NCBI GenBank assembly: GCA_014529385.2
Contig: CM043946.1
Span: 21,010,577 to 21,074,576, forward strand
Reading direction: 5' to 3'
Length of the DNA stretch: 64,000 nucleotides
Source of the DNA: Adiantum capillus-veneris
Lineage: Eukaryota > Streptophyta > Polypodiopsida > Polypodiales > Pteridaceae
Position numbers and translations under genes: made by a program. This document shows positions 45,659-57,487 of this stretch, piece after piece. Each line of letters opens with the position of its first letter. Position 1 is the first letter of the stretch. The notes beneath the pieces are model-generated. The model saw only the letters and a list, made by a program, of their open reading frames with translations. It was not told where the DNA came from and searched no databases.

Positions 45659-46590
45659 TCATGGTAATATTATACTTACAAAAAATAGCAACCAATTAAT
45701 TAAATGAAAAACATTAGGTTTTTTTACAATAAAACTAATATTTTTACTTACATATTTGTCTTTCCAGGCCGTTTTTCCTCCCAAACCATAATGCGTAGGA
45801 GTCTGATGGGATCTGGCCTCAACTTGGCGCGTATACATCCTCACGTCCGTTGCCCTTTTGTCCTCTTTCTCTTCCATAGCTGTCTCCCACTCCACATCAT
45901 GGACATTTCCTGGCCGATACCTGTGCTCAAAAGACTCCATTGTCTTCTTTGTAGATCTCCTCACACTAGATTTTTGTTCTTGAGAAATGTTTTGACATGC
46001 TCTTGCAACCATTGCCTTGAGAATTGTTGCCCCTCAGGGTTGGGGAAACGCATGTGCATGGTTGTCTCTATATATGTGAGGTTGTAGGGATCGTGCTGAT
46101 CAAATTTGAGAAAACAATTGATATATGTAGAATGGATTAATTGGTTGACGTGTGTGCGGAATCTCCTGCCCTACGCTGTCCCGAGATCCACCATACCTCC
46201 TCTATGAACCTGGTAGTATAACCCGCGAGCATCTGGTGCAGGCATGTCATGGTCCTCATCTTCTACTGGAGCAGAGAGTGAGACTATGGAGGAGAATTTG
46301 TAGTACTCCCCCCCTCCCAAACAACAACTAGCTCCACTCCATCGTCGAGATCGACTGGCGCTAGTGCGCGAGCTGCCCTAGCGCTAACTGCCATAAGGGC
46401 ACCGACGTGAATCTGGGACAGAAGGTGGGATAGGTTATGGATAGGTGGACGCCCGTGGTGTTGCACCCAAGGGCGTCGAACCCTGGGGAGTTGGACTCTG
46501 TGAAGGAAAAGATGAACCTGGAGTTGTAGGTGGAAAACTCTGCAGGAACAGAGTGCCACCAGTCGGAGTAGAGACCTCAGATAATCCAAA
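45659..46590 (-). pseudogene. Possible second gene of the CACTA element (minus strand)
   Basis: Minus-strand frames with a few stops read RFRTHVNQLIHSTYINCFLK, then TYIETTMHMRFPNPEG and WLQEHVKTFLKNKN, then a basic region. Many CACTA elements carry a second gene beside TNP2 (TNPA or Ptta/En/Spm type) with a basic, Arg/Lys-rich protein. The composition and position fit, but I see no diagnostic motif, so the function is a guess. Confidence 0.3.
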
Positions 46591-46899
46591 AGCTGCTAGC
46601 TATGCCGGTGAATAGCGCTGCGTAAGGGTCTACTGCGAACCTTACTACTCCTCCCAAAGATGCAATTCCCTCTCCACATGTGGATTGGTCAGAGGTACGG
46701 CAACGGACCCACCAAGAGCGTCTCGAAACCAGCCGAACCCTGATGATGACTATTGAGGCAACGGCTGTGAATGATAGGCAGAGAGAGCATGCGAAGAAGC
46801 TTCCGAAAGAATGAGGAGTGAGCTACTTGATTTGACACACACTGCACTATATGAGAGCAATGCTAGTGTCTACACACTTTTGAGGTATGTATACAGATT

Positions 46900-49800
46900 G
46901 TGAAGGATGCTTGTGGAATGCATAAATTAGCTTTTAATGTACTTTCTCCTTGTGATAGGTTGCTAGGAAAAATGCTGCCAGCTGGCAATCACATGCCAGA
47001 GAATAGACAAAAAGCACGCAAAGTGGTGACAGGATTAGGGATGGATTATGATCGCATTCATGCTTGCGTGAACTATTGTGTGCTCTTTCGTAATGAGCAT
47101 GCCGATTCTGAAACATTCCCATCGTGCGAAGAGCCTAGGTTCAAAGAAGGAATGCAGAGCAACAGAATTCCACGTAAAGTTTTGAGGCATTTTCCACTCA
47201 TCCCTCGCATCCAACACATGTTTAGATCGAAGGGTACGAGCGAGCTTTTGAGTTGGCATGCAAAAAATCGCTCCACAGATGGTATTATGAGAGTGCCAGC
47301 TGACTCACTAGCGTGGAAGCACATAGAGGACACATGACCAGAGTTCAGGGATGAGCCTCGTCACTTGAGGATTGGGTTAGCTAGTGATGGAGTGAATCCA
47401 TTTGGGCACCTCTCTACTTCGTGGAGCACTTGGCCGGTGGTGGTTGTGAACTACAATATTCCTCATTGGGAGGCAACAAAAAAGGGAAACATTTTACTAT
47501 CACTTCTCATTCCAGGAAAGCAGAAGGTAAAAAACATGGGTGTATATCTGCAGCCTCTTATTGAAGAGCTTCAAGAACTATGGAGAGACATAGATGTCAT
47601 TGACATTTCACGGCCACTACGAGACCGCAAAGCCGTCATCAAGTGCATCCTCGTGTGGACCATGCATGATTACCCAGGATTTGGAGAGGTATCTGGTAAG
47701 TATGCACATGTTGAGTGTACTCTTTGCTTTAGGTTTATCATCTCATGTGTAACGTTTGTTTACCTCTTGGTAGGATTGTCAATATTTGGACATAGTGCAT
47801 GTCCAACTTGTGGCCCGTCCCTTGTGACAGAGAGACCTCCTCTTCTTGGGAAGGTGATCTATCCCAACAACCATCACTTCCTACCTCCTTCACATCGTAG
47901 ATATGCTCCCCCTATCAATGGAGTGAAGCCGTTCCATTGGAACATAGCTGATTGGGTGAAGCATTGAGAGGAGCATCATGGTACCTCACCCCCTCCCAAT
48001 GGGCTACCAAGGTGTATGTCGAGGTACTCTATCTTCTTGTCGCTCCACTATTGGGATTCATTGAAATTTCAACACTTGTTTGACCCTATGCATGTGTTTA
48101 AAAATGTTGGGCAAGCTATATGGGATCACATAATTGGCAAGAAGGATTCATTGGGTGTTAAGGAAGATTTAAGAGCCATGAGACGTCTCTCCCCTTCAGC
48201 CACGCCCTGCATGGGGGAGCAGGGAAATATGATCCTCCCAAAAGCACCGTGGATAATGTCAAAGGCAGACCAAGAACGGACAAAGCAAGTTATGGCATCC
48301 ATACGAACTCCAACGGGATATATGCGGTCACTCAAAGGTGCTTTCACAAAAACCAAAAAGGGTGGCTCCACTCAATTGTATGGATTGAAATCCCATGATT
48401 GGCATACAATTACTCAGGTAAGAGTAGAACAGTTTGTGGTGTCTATGTGTCCTTATCTATAAGTTGACATTCACTAAGATGTTTTATTGTCTGTAGTTTG
48501 TACTTCCCATAACTATTAGCGATTATGGAGACACTAAGGTGAAGGCTACAATATTCAAAGTGGGTGAGATTGTGAGGTAATGGTTTTTTTTTCAAGTACT
48601 ATATCATGTTGTGCCATGTACAATGGAATTTTTTTTCATGTACTATATTATTTGTGCCCTGTAGATTTATGATCTCCAAGGAGATAGAAGTGGAAGCCAT
48701 ACCAGTAGCCCATCAGCTAGCAGTAGAGGCAGTGTGTGCTATTGAGGATGCATTCCCGCGTACAATCCTTGTTAGCCGAGTACACCTATTGCTTCACCTT
48801 GTTGAGGAGATTGCCATTTGTGGGGTGGTTCACTCTAGATGGATGTTCTTCTTAGAGATATTCTTGAAGACTTTAAAGCATTTTGTTAGATTGAGGTCAC
48901 AATCGGAGGTATGCAAAATCAATACAATATAGATAGCATTTATACGCTATGGAGTTACTAATGAAAATATGTGGTTTTAATATTTTCAGGGGAGCATTGC
49001 AGAAGGTTGGGTGGTGCAAGAGGCATTTGTGTATGTCTCACAGTATCTCATCACAGTGGATCCATCATTGCCTCGTCTATGGAGTGAGGAAGAGGATCCT
49101 AGGAAGCACTCAACCATTCCCAGTAGAAAATTCTCACTCTTGGTCATGGATAGAGAGTTTCATGCCATAGTCAACAACTACTGTTTACTCAATGCCACTA
49201 TCATGACCAAATGGGTCAATATGTACTTGGAAGCCCGTGCAGCTAGAGAAAGGGATAGAGATGCATGGAAGAGGTCGCATGGAGGTATACGTGCACCTCG
49301 TTTTCCTAAAGAGCTTGCAAAATATCCTGATTTGATTCAAGTAGAGTGGATCCATAATGCCATGACCAATGCCAAAGCACAAGGAGAACAAATAAGCCCT
49401 AAAGAATGGGAGTATGTGCGAGGATGCTTGCGCAAGGTGAGTGTGTATATGTTATGTATGCATGTATGCAAATCACTTAATAAAATGTGATGTAACCTCT
49501 TATAGATTGTGGTTGTAGGGTCTCACTTTCAACTACATTTGGTCCGAAGGCCGACATTTCCGCACCCGCAAGATAGATGAGCGTCGGACCACTAACAATT
49601 GTGGCGTGATGGAAACCTTTGACACAACAACAGATGTCAGATATTGTGGTACTATAAAGAGAATAATCAAAGTGGATTTTAGATCTTTTCATAAATTCCT
49701 CTTTGAGTGCCGATGGTTTGCAGGTGAGGTCAAAAGACATGAAAATGGGCTCATTATGGTGGATTCCACCCAATTCCATCGGGGAAAAACTGACAACTTG

Positions 49801-50248
49801 GTGTATCCTAGTAGTTGCGAGCAGGTAATTTAGGCTATGTGCAATCAACTTAAATTAAAAATTTAATATATGTATGTCAGCTTATTCTTTGTGTATGACA
49901 TACGGGTTTTTATGTGCCATGTATATATATCAAAGAAGACTTTGGTATGTCATTCTAGTCACGCCACGGGGTAGATCTATCTTTGCAGAGACGGACATTG
50001 AGCCAGTAATTGATCCCATCATACCATCACCACAAGATGCAGAGGAAGATGTAGTTGAAGTTGAAGAAGGTCAGCCAAGCCTTGCAACTAGTCATCTTGA
50101 GGAGGATTAAGAGGGAGAAAGCGATGATGATTCTATAGGAGGTGATGGAGAGGAGGAAGAATCTATAAACTTGTTTATTGATTTGAATACTATGGGTCTA
50201 GATATGGACCCTAGTGCTTGTAGAGATCTTATACAAGATGAGAATTAA
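46900..50248 (+). pseudogene. TNP2-type CACTA transposase (Transposase_21, DUF4218, DUF4216)
   Basis: Domains in order: the transposase core with RIHACVNYCVLFRNEHADSE, RKVLRHFPLIPRIQHMF, RIGLASDGVNPFGHLSTSWS and LSLLIPGKQKVKN (46900-47700); the FDPMHVFKNVGQAIWDHI block (about 48085); DUF4218 with VHLLLHLVEEIAICGVVHSR (48665-49436); and DUF4216 with FNYIWSEGRHFRTRKIDER and the YCGTIKRIIKVDF block (49519-49824). Canonical introns fit at 47696-47773, 48418-48496, 48577-48664, 48909-48989, 49437-49518 and from 49825. TGA stops at about 47335 and 47966 and a TAA at about 50108 interrupt otherwise well-kept frames. The protein would bind the ends and cut the element out of DNA. Confidence 0.9.
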
Positions 50249-50415
50249 TAAAACTCTCCATTATTTTTTTTGGTGTAGTATATGATTAATTCGCAAGTGT
50301 TTCGTTATGTGCTTATGAATAGTATAGAGATCTTATACAAGATGAGAATTAATAAAACTCTCCCATTCTTTTTTTTTGGTGTAGTATATGATTAATTCGC
50401 AAGTGTTTCGTTAGT
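50220..50415 (+). repeat. Tandem duplication of about 105 bp at the transposase 3' end
   Basis: 'tagagatcttatacaagatg' followed by 'agaattaataaaactctcc' and 'gtagtatatgattaattcgc' occurs at about 50221 and again at about 50325. The last transposase codons and stop are thereby duplicated. Confidence 0.85.
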
Positions 50416-50751
50416 AATGGTTTTGTTTGTGAGTATTATGATTTATGTAGAGAATTTTTAAAGTGAAAGAGAGATTAAGTGAAGTGAGCATTCTTGAGAG
50501 TGTAGGAGTTGTAGTGTGTAAATACATTTTGAGCTGTATTGGATTTAAATGGTAACCTGCGGAGAGGGAGCGGGAAGGGGGTATATGGCCTTGGCAGTAA
50601 TGGGCGCCATAATAAGTGTGGCAATACGTGCAATAATACCAGCGGTAATACGCCGCATGAAAAACAAAGGGGTTTCTCTCTCCTCACTTTGAATTCCTCT
50701 CTCTTGTGTTGTGGTAATGGTCCGCGGTAAACACCACGATCTCTCATAGTG

Positions 50752-50999
50752 ATCTATAATACAAAAGCCTATTGGAGGGGGGACATGATTTACATGAATC
50801 CGGTCCTCCACTGTAGTCAAATTCTCTAACTCTCTCTCTTGCAAAAGTATTGTTCATGCCAAGTTAATTAAGTATAATGGTTACGTTTCTACCACTAACT
50901 AAGTTCACCCTCTATGTTCTCAAAGTAGTCTCAAAAAAATGCCCTCTTTAATTCTCCTAATTCCGTTATTTGCAAAGTTCATAGGCCATTTCCATTATA
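50752..50999 (+). mobile_element. Last part of the 3' LTR of element B
   Basis: After the ATC duplication the LTR text resumes ('tataatacaaaagcctattgg') and runs through the reverse complement of the C LTR start, ending near 'ggccatttccattata' at 50999 (ending CCATTACA in element C). One arm pair of the shared stem-loop lies at about 50800-50825. Confidence 0.85.
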
Positions 51000-51256
51000 G
51001 ACGTTGAGGAGATGTGATTGGCATGTATTTATTATACATGTAGCCTTTTATTTTAAACCACGTGAAAATATTTCTATAGTGAGTTCGATTTTGTTTTTTG
51101 TGTTTGTAATATCACAAATGTGGAGCATTGTGGTCACATGGATGAAACTTTAGAGTGCAACAAACAGACAAATGAAGGGTCACCTTTGACACTGGTATCA
51201 GGTCAAGCTTTCTTAAAGAAAGTTGAAGTAGTGCTAGCGATGACAATACATAGACA

Positions 51257-51541
51257 GGTCAGCTTGAATACTTTGGTAACATCCAGAACATCTTGAAAAT
51301 TATATTTGGAAAGTTTGGTATTTTTATTTTTGATGTGAAGTGGTGCAAGGTCATTACTAGTAGCTCCAACGCAACTATGTGCAAAGATAGAAGTGGACTA
51401 ATTCACGTGAGCTCTAGGTGGCGAGTATGGATGGATGATCATGAAATATTTTTATTTCTGGAGTATTGTGAACAGGTTGTGTTTATCATAGATCCACTAT
51501 GGAAGGAAAAAGATGAAGAATACTTGATTAAAGCGTGCTAG
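51257..51541 (+). pseudogene. DUF4216 fragment of a second CACTA transposase
   Basis: An open frame of about 95 codons: QLEYFGNIQNILKIIFGKFG, IFIFDVKWCKVITSS, then DHEIFLFLEYCEQVVFIIDP and LW. This follows the DUF4216 pattern (YxGxIxxIxxxxF, the W of a CDW-like block, then a QVFxxxDP block) and parallels 49519-49920 of the complete CACTA element, but it is too different to be a recent copy of it. An acidic tail follows to about 51780 with stops. No ends of this second element were found. Confidence 0.7.
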
Positions 51542-53045
51542 CTCTTTGTTTTCCAAGTTTCTCCATGAAGTAAACAAGTCTGTGAAGGATTGAAGGTTGA
51601 GAATGAAGAGACACATGAAGAACACGCATGGATTATGGATGATTGAGATGAGGATATTGAGCTTGAAGTCAGTGCTATTGGTGAGTAAATTCTTGAACTT
51701 GAAGATGAGCGATCAATTACTGATATAGATGTAGAGATGGATGGAGCTCTAGATTTAATAATGAAGATGTAATAGTTCAGATACAGATATATATCTTTGG
51801 TGCATCATCTCTCATAAAAGATAAGAGATTGACCAATGATTTTTGTTAAGAACTTTCTTGTAATGTCTACTTATGACTGATGGATTTTTATGATTATCCA
51901 ACAATAAACAGATACTGATTTATTTTTCTTAAGTTTTTAATCTATAATTAAGTGAACTAAAATATTTTATATATGTTTTTATATTAGTTTTTGTAGCCAT
52001 TGAAGATGACTAGGAGCCATACTCATCAAGATTCTATTTTCCAGTTACTTCAACCGGCATGTCATCTGAGTAGATAGCTACATTTTTCTCACAATTTTTT
52101 CATGAGCAATGTGCATATGCACATTAGTTTTTGGAGAGTTGGTCCTTCTAGACCAAATACAACTACCCCAACTCTTGTGACCAATGTTCCAATCACACTA
52201 ACTAGTGGTGCCATACCTACAATGAGAGTCTAAGTTACATTGATGGATTGAGCTACACCAAAGACTTCACTCTCTCATTCTTCTCAGAGACAACATAGGT
52301 CTTATTGTTCAGCCTGGTGATGGTTGTTATGGTAGTGACACTATCAATGCGTCCACACCATCTAGAGAGTGTCCACATATGTCAAGCATTTGCTGGGTTA
52401 AGGTGGGTGGATTAGTGTTTCATTCATGCTAATGGCATATTTGGAGAGGTGAGTGTAGAGCATGAGAAACAAAAGAAACTATTGCACAATACAATATAGT
52501 ATAATTGCAAATGATAGAATTACTTTTATTTAGCATAATGTACCTCTATGTAGGCATATCCAAAGAGACAGCCTTTTGACAAATGCAAGTGGCTAGTTTT
52601 TGAGCATAAGATGTGACTGTCTTTGCAAAAATACAAGTGGCTAGTTTTTACACTTGGTTTGTAAGAGGTTCTTCACATTGGTTATTGACAAATGACTTTT
52701 CTAGGTAGAAGAGATTGTTTGCACAAGAGATGAAACAAAAGTCCACATCCCAACAATCCTCCCCTATGTGGGTTTTGGTTGCATATCAGTCACACAAGAT
52801 TATCGTCCCCTCAAAACACATTAGGGTGAGGCACACAAAACACAAGACTCCCCTTGAATACAAATCTGCCTTCCCTAGACACAAAGGGTGTAGGCACACA
52901 CACAAGCCTCCCATGGCACAAATAGAGGGTATGGTACAATTGAGAGAACGCTCACAATATATCATCACGTACCAAGCCAACATTGTGGTCATTCTCTTTG
53001 TCAAAATCTTGAGGTATTTTAAAGTGCTTGGAAATATCACCAAAA
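51542..53045. other. AT-rich region with no recognised gene
   Basis: It follows the second CACTA fragment and may be its decayed remainder, since short readable pieces occur near 52120-52240. No motif supports a call. 'acaagtggctagtttttacacttgg'-like text is duplicated near 52588 and 52628. Confidence 0.4.
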
Positions 53046-53240
53046 TACTACTCTAAGGTTATCCATGAGTCATGTGCAGTGGTGCAATTATCCAAATAAT
53101 GCACAAACTGGTATTCAAGGAATGTGAGTAGAATTCCGAGAGCTTGCTCATCTTTAGCTACAAATTCTGCTAAGATTTGTCACATTTCCACTCTGTCGTC
53201 ATCATTTGGTGGCTTAATGAGGACCATAACTGCTTTTTCA
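53046..53240 (-). pseudogene. Ty1/copia Gag relic
   Basis: The minus strand reads AEFVAKDEQALGILLTFLEY, FVHYLDNCTTAHDSWITLE. The spacing of D-x-x-A-x-x-x-I/L, then TTA-x-x-SW-x-x-L, is that of the capsid start of plant copia elements (UBN2-type Gag). One stop lies upstream and one directly after. It is a short fragment only; the rest was presumably lost or replaced when element E inserted to its right. Confidence 0.45.
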
Positions 53241-53271
53241 TTAATTAACCTTTGGTTTTTGCCTATCGCGT

Positions 53272-54416
53272 TGTGAGCGGGATGGAAATACACAGAACGC
53301 CTCTATAAGGACCCGACACACACTCTTGGGATGATACACACACACACTATGGGGCACCACTCGGCTTACACAACCCGCCTGGCCGAGACAGGAAACACAC
53401 CTATGGAGTGAGAGGAGAGAGACTACCCATTTACCCACTCCACACAGAGAGACACACACACACACACACCCAAAAACCACAGATCAAAAGAGGAAAAATT
53501 CTGATGTTTAGATACAATTGAGCTTGGTCCAACACCAAGGGGGCAAATAGCTCACACAGTATGGGTAAAATAAGCCAAATACAATCACAAACTGGAACAG
53601 AAGTTTCGCTCATAGGAGAAACTTACACAGCCAAAAAAGCCAAAAAAGAGTGAGTAATTTGGCAAAATGGACAGCGTCATCGCGTCTGGAACATCCCCAA
53701 AACCCCAGTCTACAATGTCAAAGTGCTCAAATTCGACCTCGGATGAGCAGATTTCGGCCAAAACAGGCTCCAAAAACCCCAAAAACACACCTACGGCTGT
53801 TCCTTCTCTCTTTTCCACGTTTTTTCTGGTCTTATCTCATTTTTTTCAGTTCCCAAACTTAGATTTATTAGTTGGGCACCCTTGGCCTTTTAGATGACCT
53901 CAAACGGACCCCAAACAGGCCAAAAACTGACCTTGTAGTGCATAGTTGTCACCTTTTTGCATCATCCGCACACCTGGCACTCAGCTTTTTTTCAATAATG
54001 CATCCCACAACCACGTGAAGTGGCCCCAAAATATGGCCCTCATGATGACCTTTCTACATAAGTATCACAACAAAACATCCACGTCATGTCCGTACTCATC
54101 CACGTGCAAATATTGACCCCATTCGGCCTCGTGACGCCACTAGATGCCATCTGACGCATCTGCTTACCTCATGCCATGGGCCTGCAGATAGCTTCCTCAA
54201 GAAGTTTTACATGCTACCAACTCCTCATTATTGTAGAAAAAACACGCTCGTACTGGTGATAGTGAAAATCGATGCACTATGTACACCCTGTCCTACCTTT
54301 ACACATGTGGGCCCCACGTAATCACCTGGCTCTGGAAAATGGGCGATCCTTTATTTGATGCACCATGCATGTGTATGTACATATGCGCAATTCCTTGCTC
54401 CAAAAAACTCCTGACA
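53272..54416 (-). repeat. 3' LTR of element E
   Basis: 1145 bases, near-identical in layout to 60791-61941, including an AC microsatellite about 65 bases and another 180 bases from the outer end. A purine-rich tract (minus strand GGATAGGGGATGGGCAAATT) lies next to its inner edge and probably serves as polypurine tract. Confidence 0.9.
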
Positions 54417-54444
54417 TAATTTGCCCATCCCCTATCCTGCTAGA

Positions 54445-55394
54445 TCATTCATGATCAGCAGCAGCAAAAAGAGATATGAGACTCGCTACATCACAGGTCT
54501 CCTCATCCCTCACAAACATTACTTGTTCTACAGACAGCTCATCTTGCTCCACCATCATCAATCTAGCATGATATAATTTAAGACGCAATCCATTTACCCT
54601 TGACTTATGTAGGATTCCATCCAGCTTAGCCAGCTGATATGTACCATTCGGAAAACACTCCACTACCTTGAAAGGGCCTTACCACTTAATTTGAAACTTC
54701 TTTTGGAAAGTGTTGTCTAGCTTACTGTTGTACCGCAAAACCAAGTCATGCTTCTTGATACTTTTACTTTTGAACTTTTCATTTATCTTCACCAAAGCCT
54801 TATCCTGCATCTGCCCATAATGTTCCAATGCACTCATCCTATCCAGCTGAACCTCTTGTAACTGCAAGAGCCTCTCTTTGAATGCATCACTAGGCGGCCC
54901 AAGCAACTTCTCTAACATCTTTACTATAGGCAACTCTACTTCCACAGGCAATAGTGCTTCCTTTCCATACACCAAATGAAATGGAGTAAACCCTGTACCT
55001 ATCTTCACCGAAGTACGGTAAGCCCATAATGCACTAGGCAATTCCAAATCCCAATTCTTTCCTTCGTGCTCTGTCACTTTCGAAAGAATCTAAAACAACT
55101 CACCATTGAATCTTTCATTTAATCCATTACACTGCGAGTAATAAGGAGTGGTATGCTGGTGCCTAATCTTCATCTTCGCGCATAAAACATCTAGCAATTT
55201 AGCTCTAAAACCTGGCCCCTTATCTGAAAGTAGCTCTAGTGGCACCCCAAACTTGCAACATATTTCATCGTACACAAATTTTGCCACATCCTTTGCAGTG
55301 ATTTATTTTACTGCTATAGCCTCTGCCCATCTAGAGAGGTAGTCCATTGCAGTCAAAATATAGCTTTTGCCCCTGCTTGTGATAGGTAATGGGC
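54445..55394 (-). pseudogene. Integrase core and C-terminus of element E
   Basis: Frames 55090-55287, 54679-55077 and 54445-54663 together give the core (LSDKGPGFRAKLLDVL with the second Asp, QCNGLNERFNGEL with the Glu) and the end module (NGTYQLAKLDGILHKSRVNG). Separate stops lie at about 55087, 54676 and 55290-55394, where the first Asp region is out of frame. No chromodomain follows, in contrast to elements C and D. The last frame ends in AAADHE. Confidence 0.85.
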
Positions 55395-57263
55395 CTATTG
55401 CATCAATCCCCACTTTCCAAACACATCAAATTCCATAATGGTGTTTTGTAGCTCTGGCTTCAACACTCTCTTCCGAAATGCTTGACACCTATTGCAAGAC
55501 CTACACCAATGGTGAACATCCTTGTGCAAACTAGGCCATACATACCCCTCTTGCAAGATCTTATGCAAGGTGATCTTTAGAGCAAAATGGCCGCCACATG
55601 CGTCTTCATGATTCTCTTCCAACACTCTATAAAGCTCCTCCCGCCAAGGTACACGTCTCAGTACGAGATCAACCCCTTTCATGTACAGGAAATCACCAAT
55701 CAATTTGTACCTATATGCTCTACGCATAAAACCATACTTCTTAGACATCTGAATGTCTTTCGGAATGATTCCTGCTAGCAAAAACTCCTCTTTTTGAGCC
55801 AAACTTTTCCAACCATGGTAAAGAGGTAAGTTGGTCCTCAACACAAATAGCTCTCCAATCATGCCTTGAGCTGCTTCATGTGCCTCTCCATTTAGAGCAC
55901 GTTCAATGTGTCTGATGCTCCATGCTTCAAACTTTTTTAACAGGCCTTTAATTCTGAAACACATTTCCTTCAATGAGGTGTTCTTGCTCTTCCACACACC
56001 CAGCACTTGCTTCACAACTAACAAGGCATCACCTTTTATGCTCAACCTTCTAACCCCAAGCTTCAAACAAATGTGTAATCCGGCTTCCAACGTAGCATAT
56101 TCAGCCTCATTGCTACTATGCGCATCTAATTTGAACCCTCTCTTGCATACTAGCTTCCCGTCTGGATCATAAAGTGCTATACCCCCTGAAGCCGCATCAT
56201 GGCTCTTCCTGTATGAGCCATCAAAGAACAAAACATGTGCATTGCTGATCTGTGGAACTTCTTCAACTACCTTTCTCACCACCTCTTCCTTAACAAGAAG
56301 GGGATTCTCCTTGTAAGTCAACAAATCAGCTAGGGTAGCCCTTGTACTGTCTTCCACTAAAAAAGAGAACTCGAACTCTTGCAGCTCAATTACACATTTC
56401 TTCACCACATTTGACATGCTAGTGCCATTAATTAACTGTGGCAGAAAGGCATCACTCGTCAAGAAAGCAAAAGATCGTTGTAGCAAGTAATGACGAAATC
56501 GTCGACAAGCAAATATTACACTGTCCATCACTAGCTCTACTTCCGAGAATTTTCTCTCTGCTACCAAATGCACTCGGCTTGCACAATACAATGGTCTCAT
56601 ATAATGGCTGCCCTTCCCCTTTTGCAATAGCATGGATCCAATGGCATCATCCCCTACTGATGGATTTACATAAAACACTTTCTCCCAATCAGGAGCCTGC
56701 ATGGCTGACAACCCCCCTAACACCTCTTTGACCTCTTGAAACACCTCTTCGCACTTGTCATCCCATTGCAATGGATCATGCTTTTCCACTTGTTGTAATG
56801 GATAAAGAAGCTGTGAAGACAATGGAATAAACCGTGCCATGTACTTCACTTTGTGTATAAACGTTTCCAATTTCTTTGTACTCGTAGGAGATAGAAGAAG
56901 AATAATTGACTTAACCTTGTCTGGATCAGCCTCAATGCCATTTTCTGACACCATATGGCCCAATAACTTCACCCTTGGCTGCACTAGATGACATTTCTTG
57001 GGATTTAGTTGTCCTCCACATTCATCATATCGAGCCAATACCATGTGCAGCTTCTCACGGTGTTCATCCCTACTATTATAAACACAGAAGTCATCCATAA
57101 AAGCTTTAACACAACTACCAATGAATGGTTCCAATACCCAATTTGCTCTCTCTTGATAGAAGGATGGTCCGTTTGACAACCCAAATGGCAATACCGTGTA
57201 GCAATAGCAACCCCATGGCGTAATAAAAGTTGTCTTTGTGCGGTCCTTAAGAGCAATCTTCAA
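55395..57263 (-). pseudogene. RT, RNase H, second RNase H and integrase zinc domain of element E
   Basis: 622 codons. RT palm with FMDD at residues 55-58 and LLGHMVSENGIEADP; first RNase H at about 180-300 (LYCASRVHLVAERKFSEVEL); second, archaeal-type RNase H at about 345-470 (FFDGSYRKSHDAASGGIALY, SSNEAEYATLEAGLHICLKL, IKGDALLVVKQVLG), with its D, E and D residues present; zinc domain at about 550-600 (ACGGHFALKITLHKILQEGY, WCRSCNRC). The RT start lies in another frame (57260-57481) and about 50 bases between them are missing. Confidence 0.92.
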
Positions 57264-57481
57264 TTGAAAATAGCCACTAAATCCAAGATCTGATCGATGA
57301 ATGGAAGAGGATATGGGTTCTTCTTAGTGGCTGCGTTTAAGGGTTTAAAATCTACACAAATCCTCCACTTTCCATCCTTCTTTGGACTGACTACTACTGG
57401 ACTCACCCATTTTGTGGTCTCCACAGGGACTATGAACCCTTCCTTCAATAACTTGTCCACCTCTTCCCTCAAGGCTTCCAT
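57260..57481 (-). pseudogene. N-terminal RT block of element E
   Basis: 73 codons with TTKWVSPVVVSPKKDGKWRI and CVDFKPLNAATKKNPYPLPF followed by IDQILDL. After this the text jumps to SGYFQLKIALKD in the next frame near 57270-57290, so a deletion of roughly 50 bases removed the segment between and shifted the frame. A TAG separates it from the Gag-protease frame at 57488. Confidence 0.85.
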
Positions 57482-57487
57482 CTGCTC

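Larger units (their letters stand above)
45011..50751 (+). mobile_element. CACTA (En/Spm) DNA transposon, 5.74 kb
   Basis: Starts CACTATAACATAT and ends, read from the other strand, CACTATGAGAGAT, so 10 of the first 13 bases are shared. The 3-bp target duplication ATC is at 45008-45010 and 50752-50754, and the host LTR text resumes exactly after it. Both ends (45040-45250 and 50590-50730) carry many short copies of GCGGTAAT or its complement ATTACCGC, the subterminal repeat arrangement typical of this superfamily. It carries a TNP2-type transposase gene on the plus strand and possibly a second gene on the minus strand. Confidence 0.93.

Noticed and set aside
46900-47337. Separate 145-codon gene of its own
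   Set aside because: It is the start of the TNP2 transposase, which continues in the same frame after a TGA stop.
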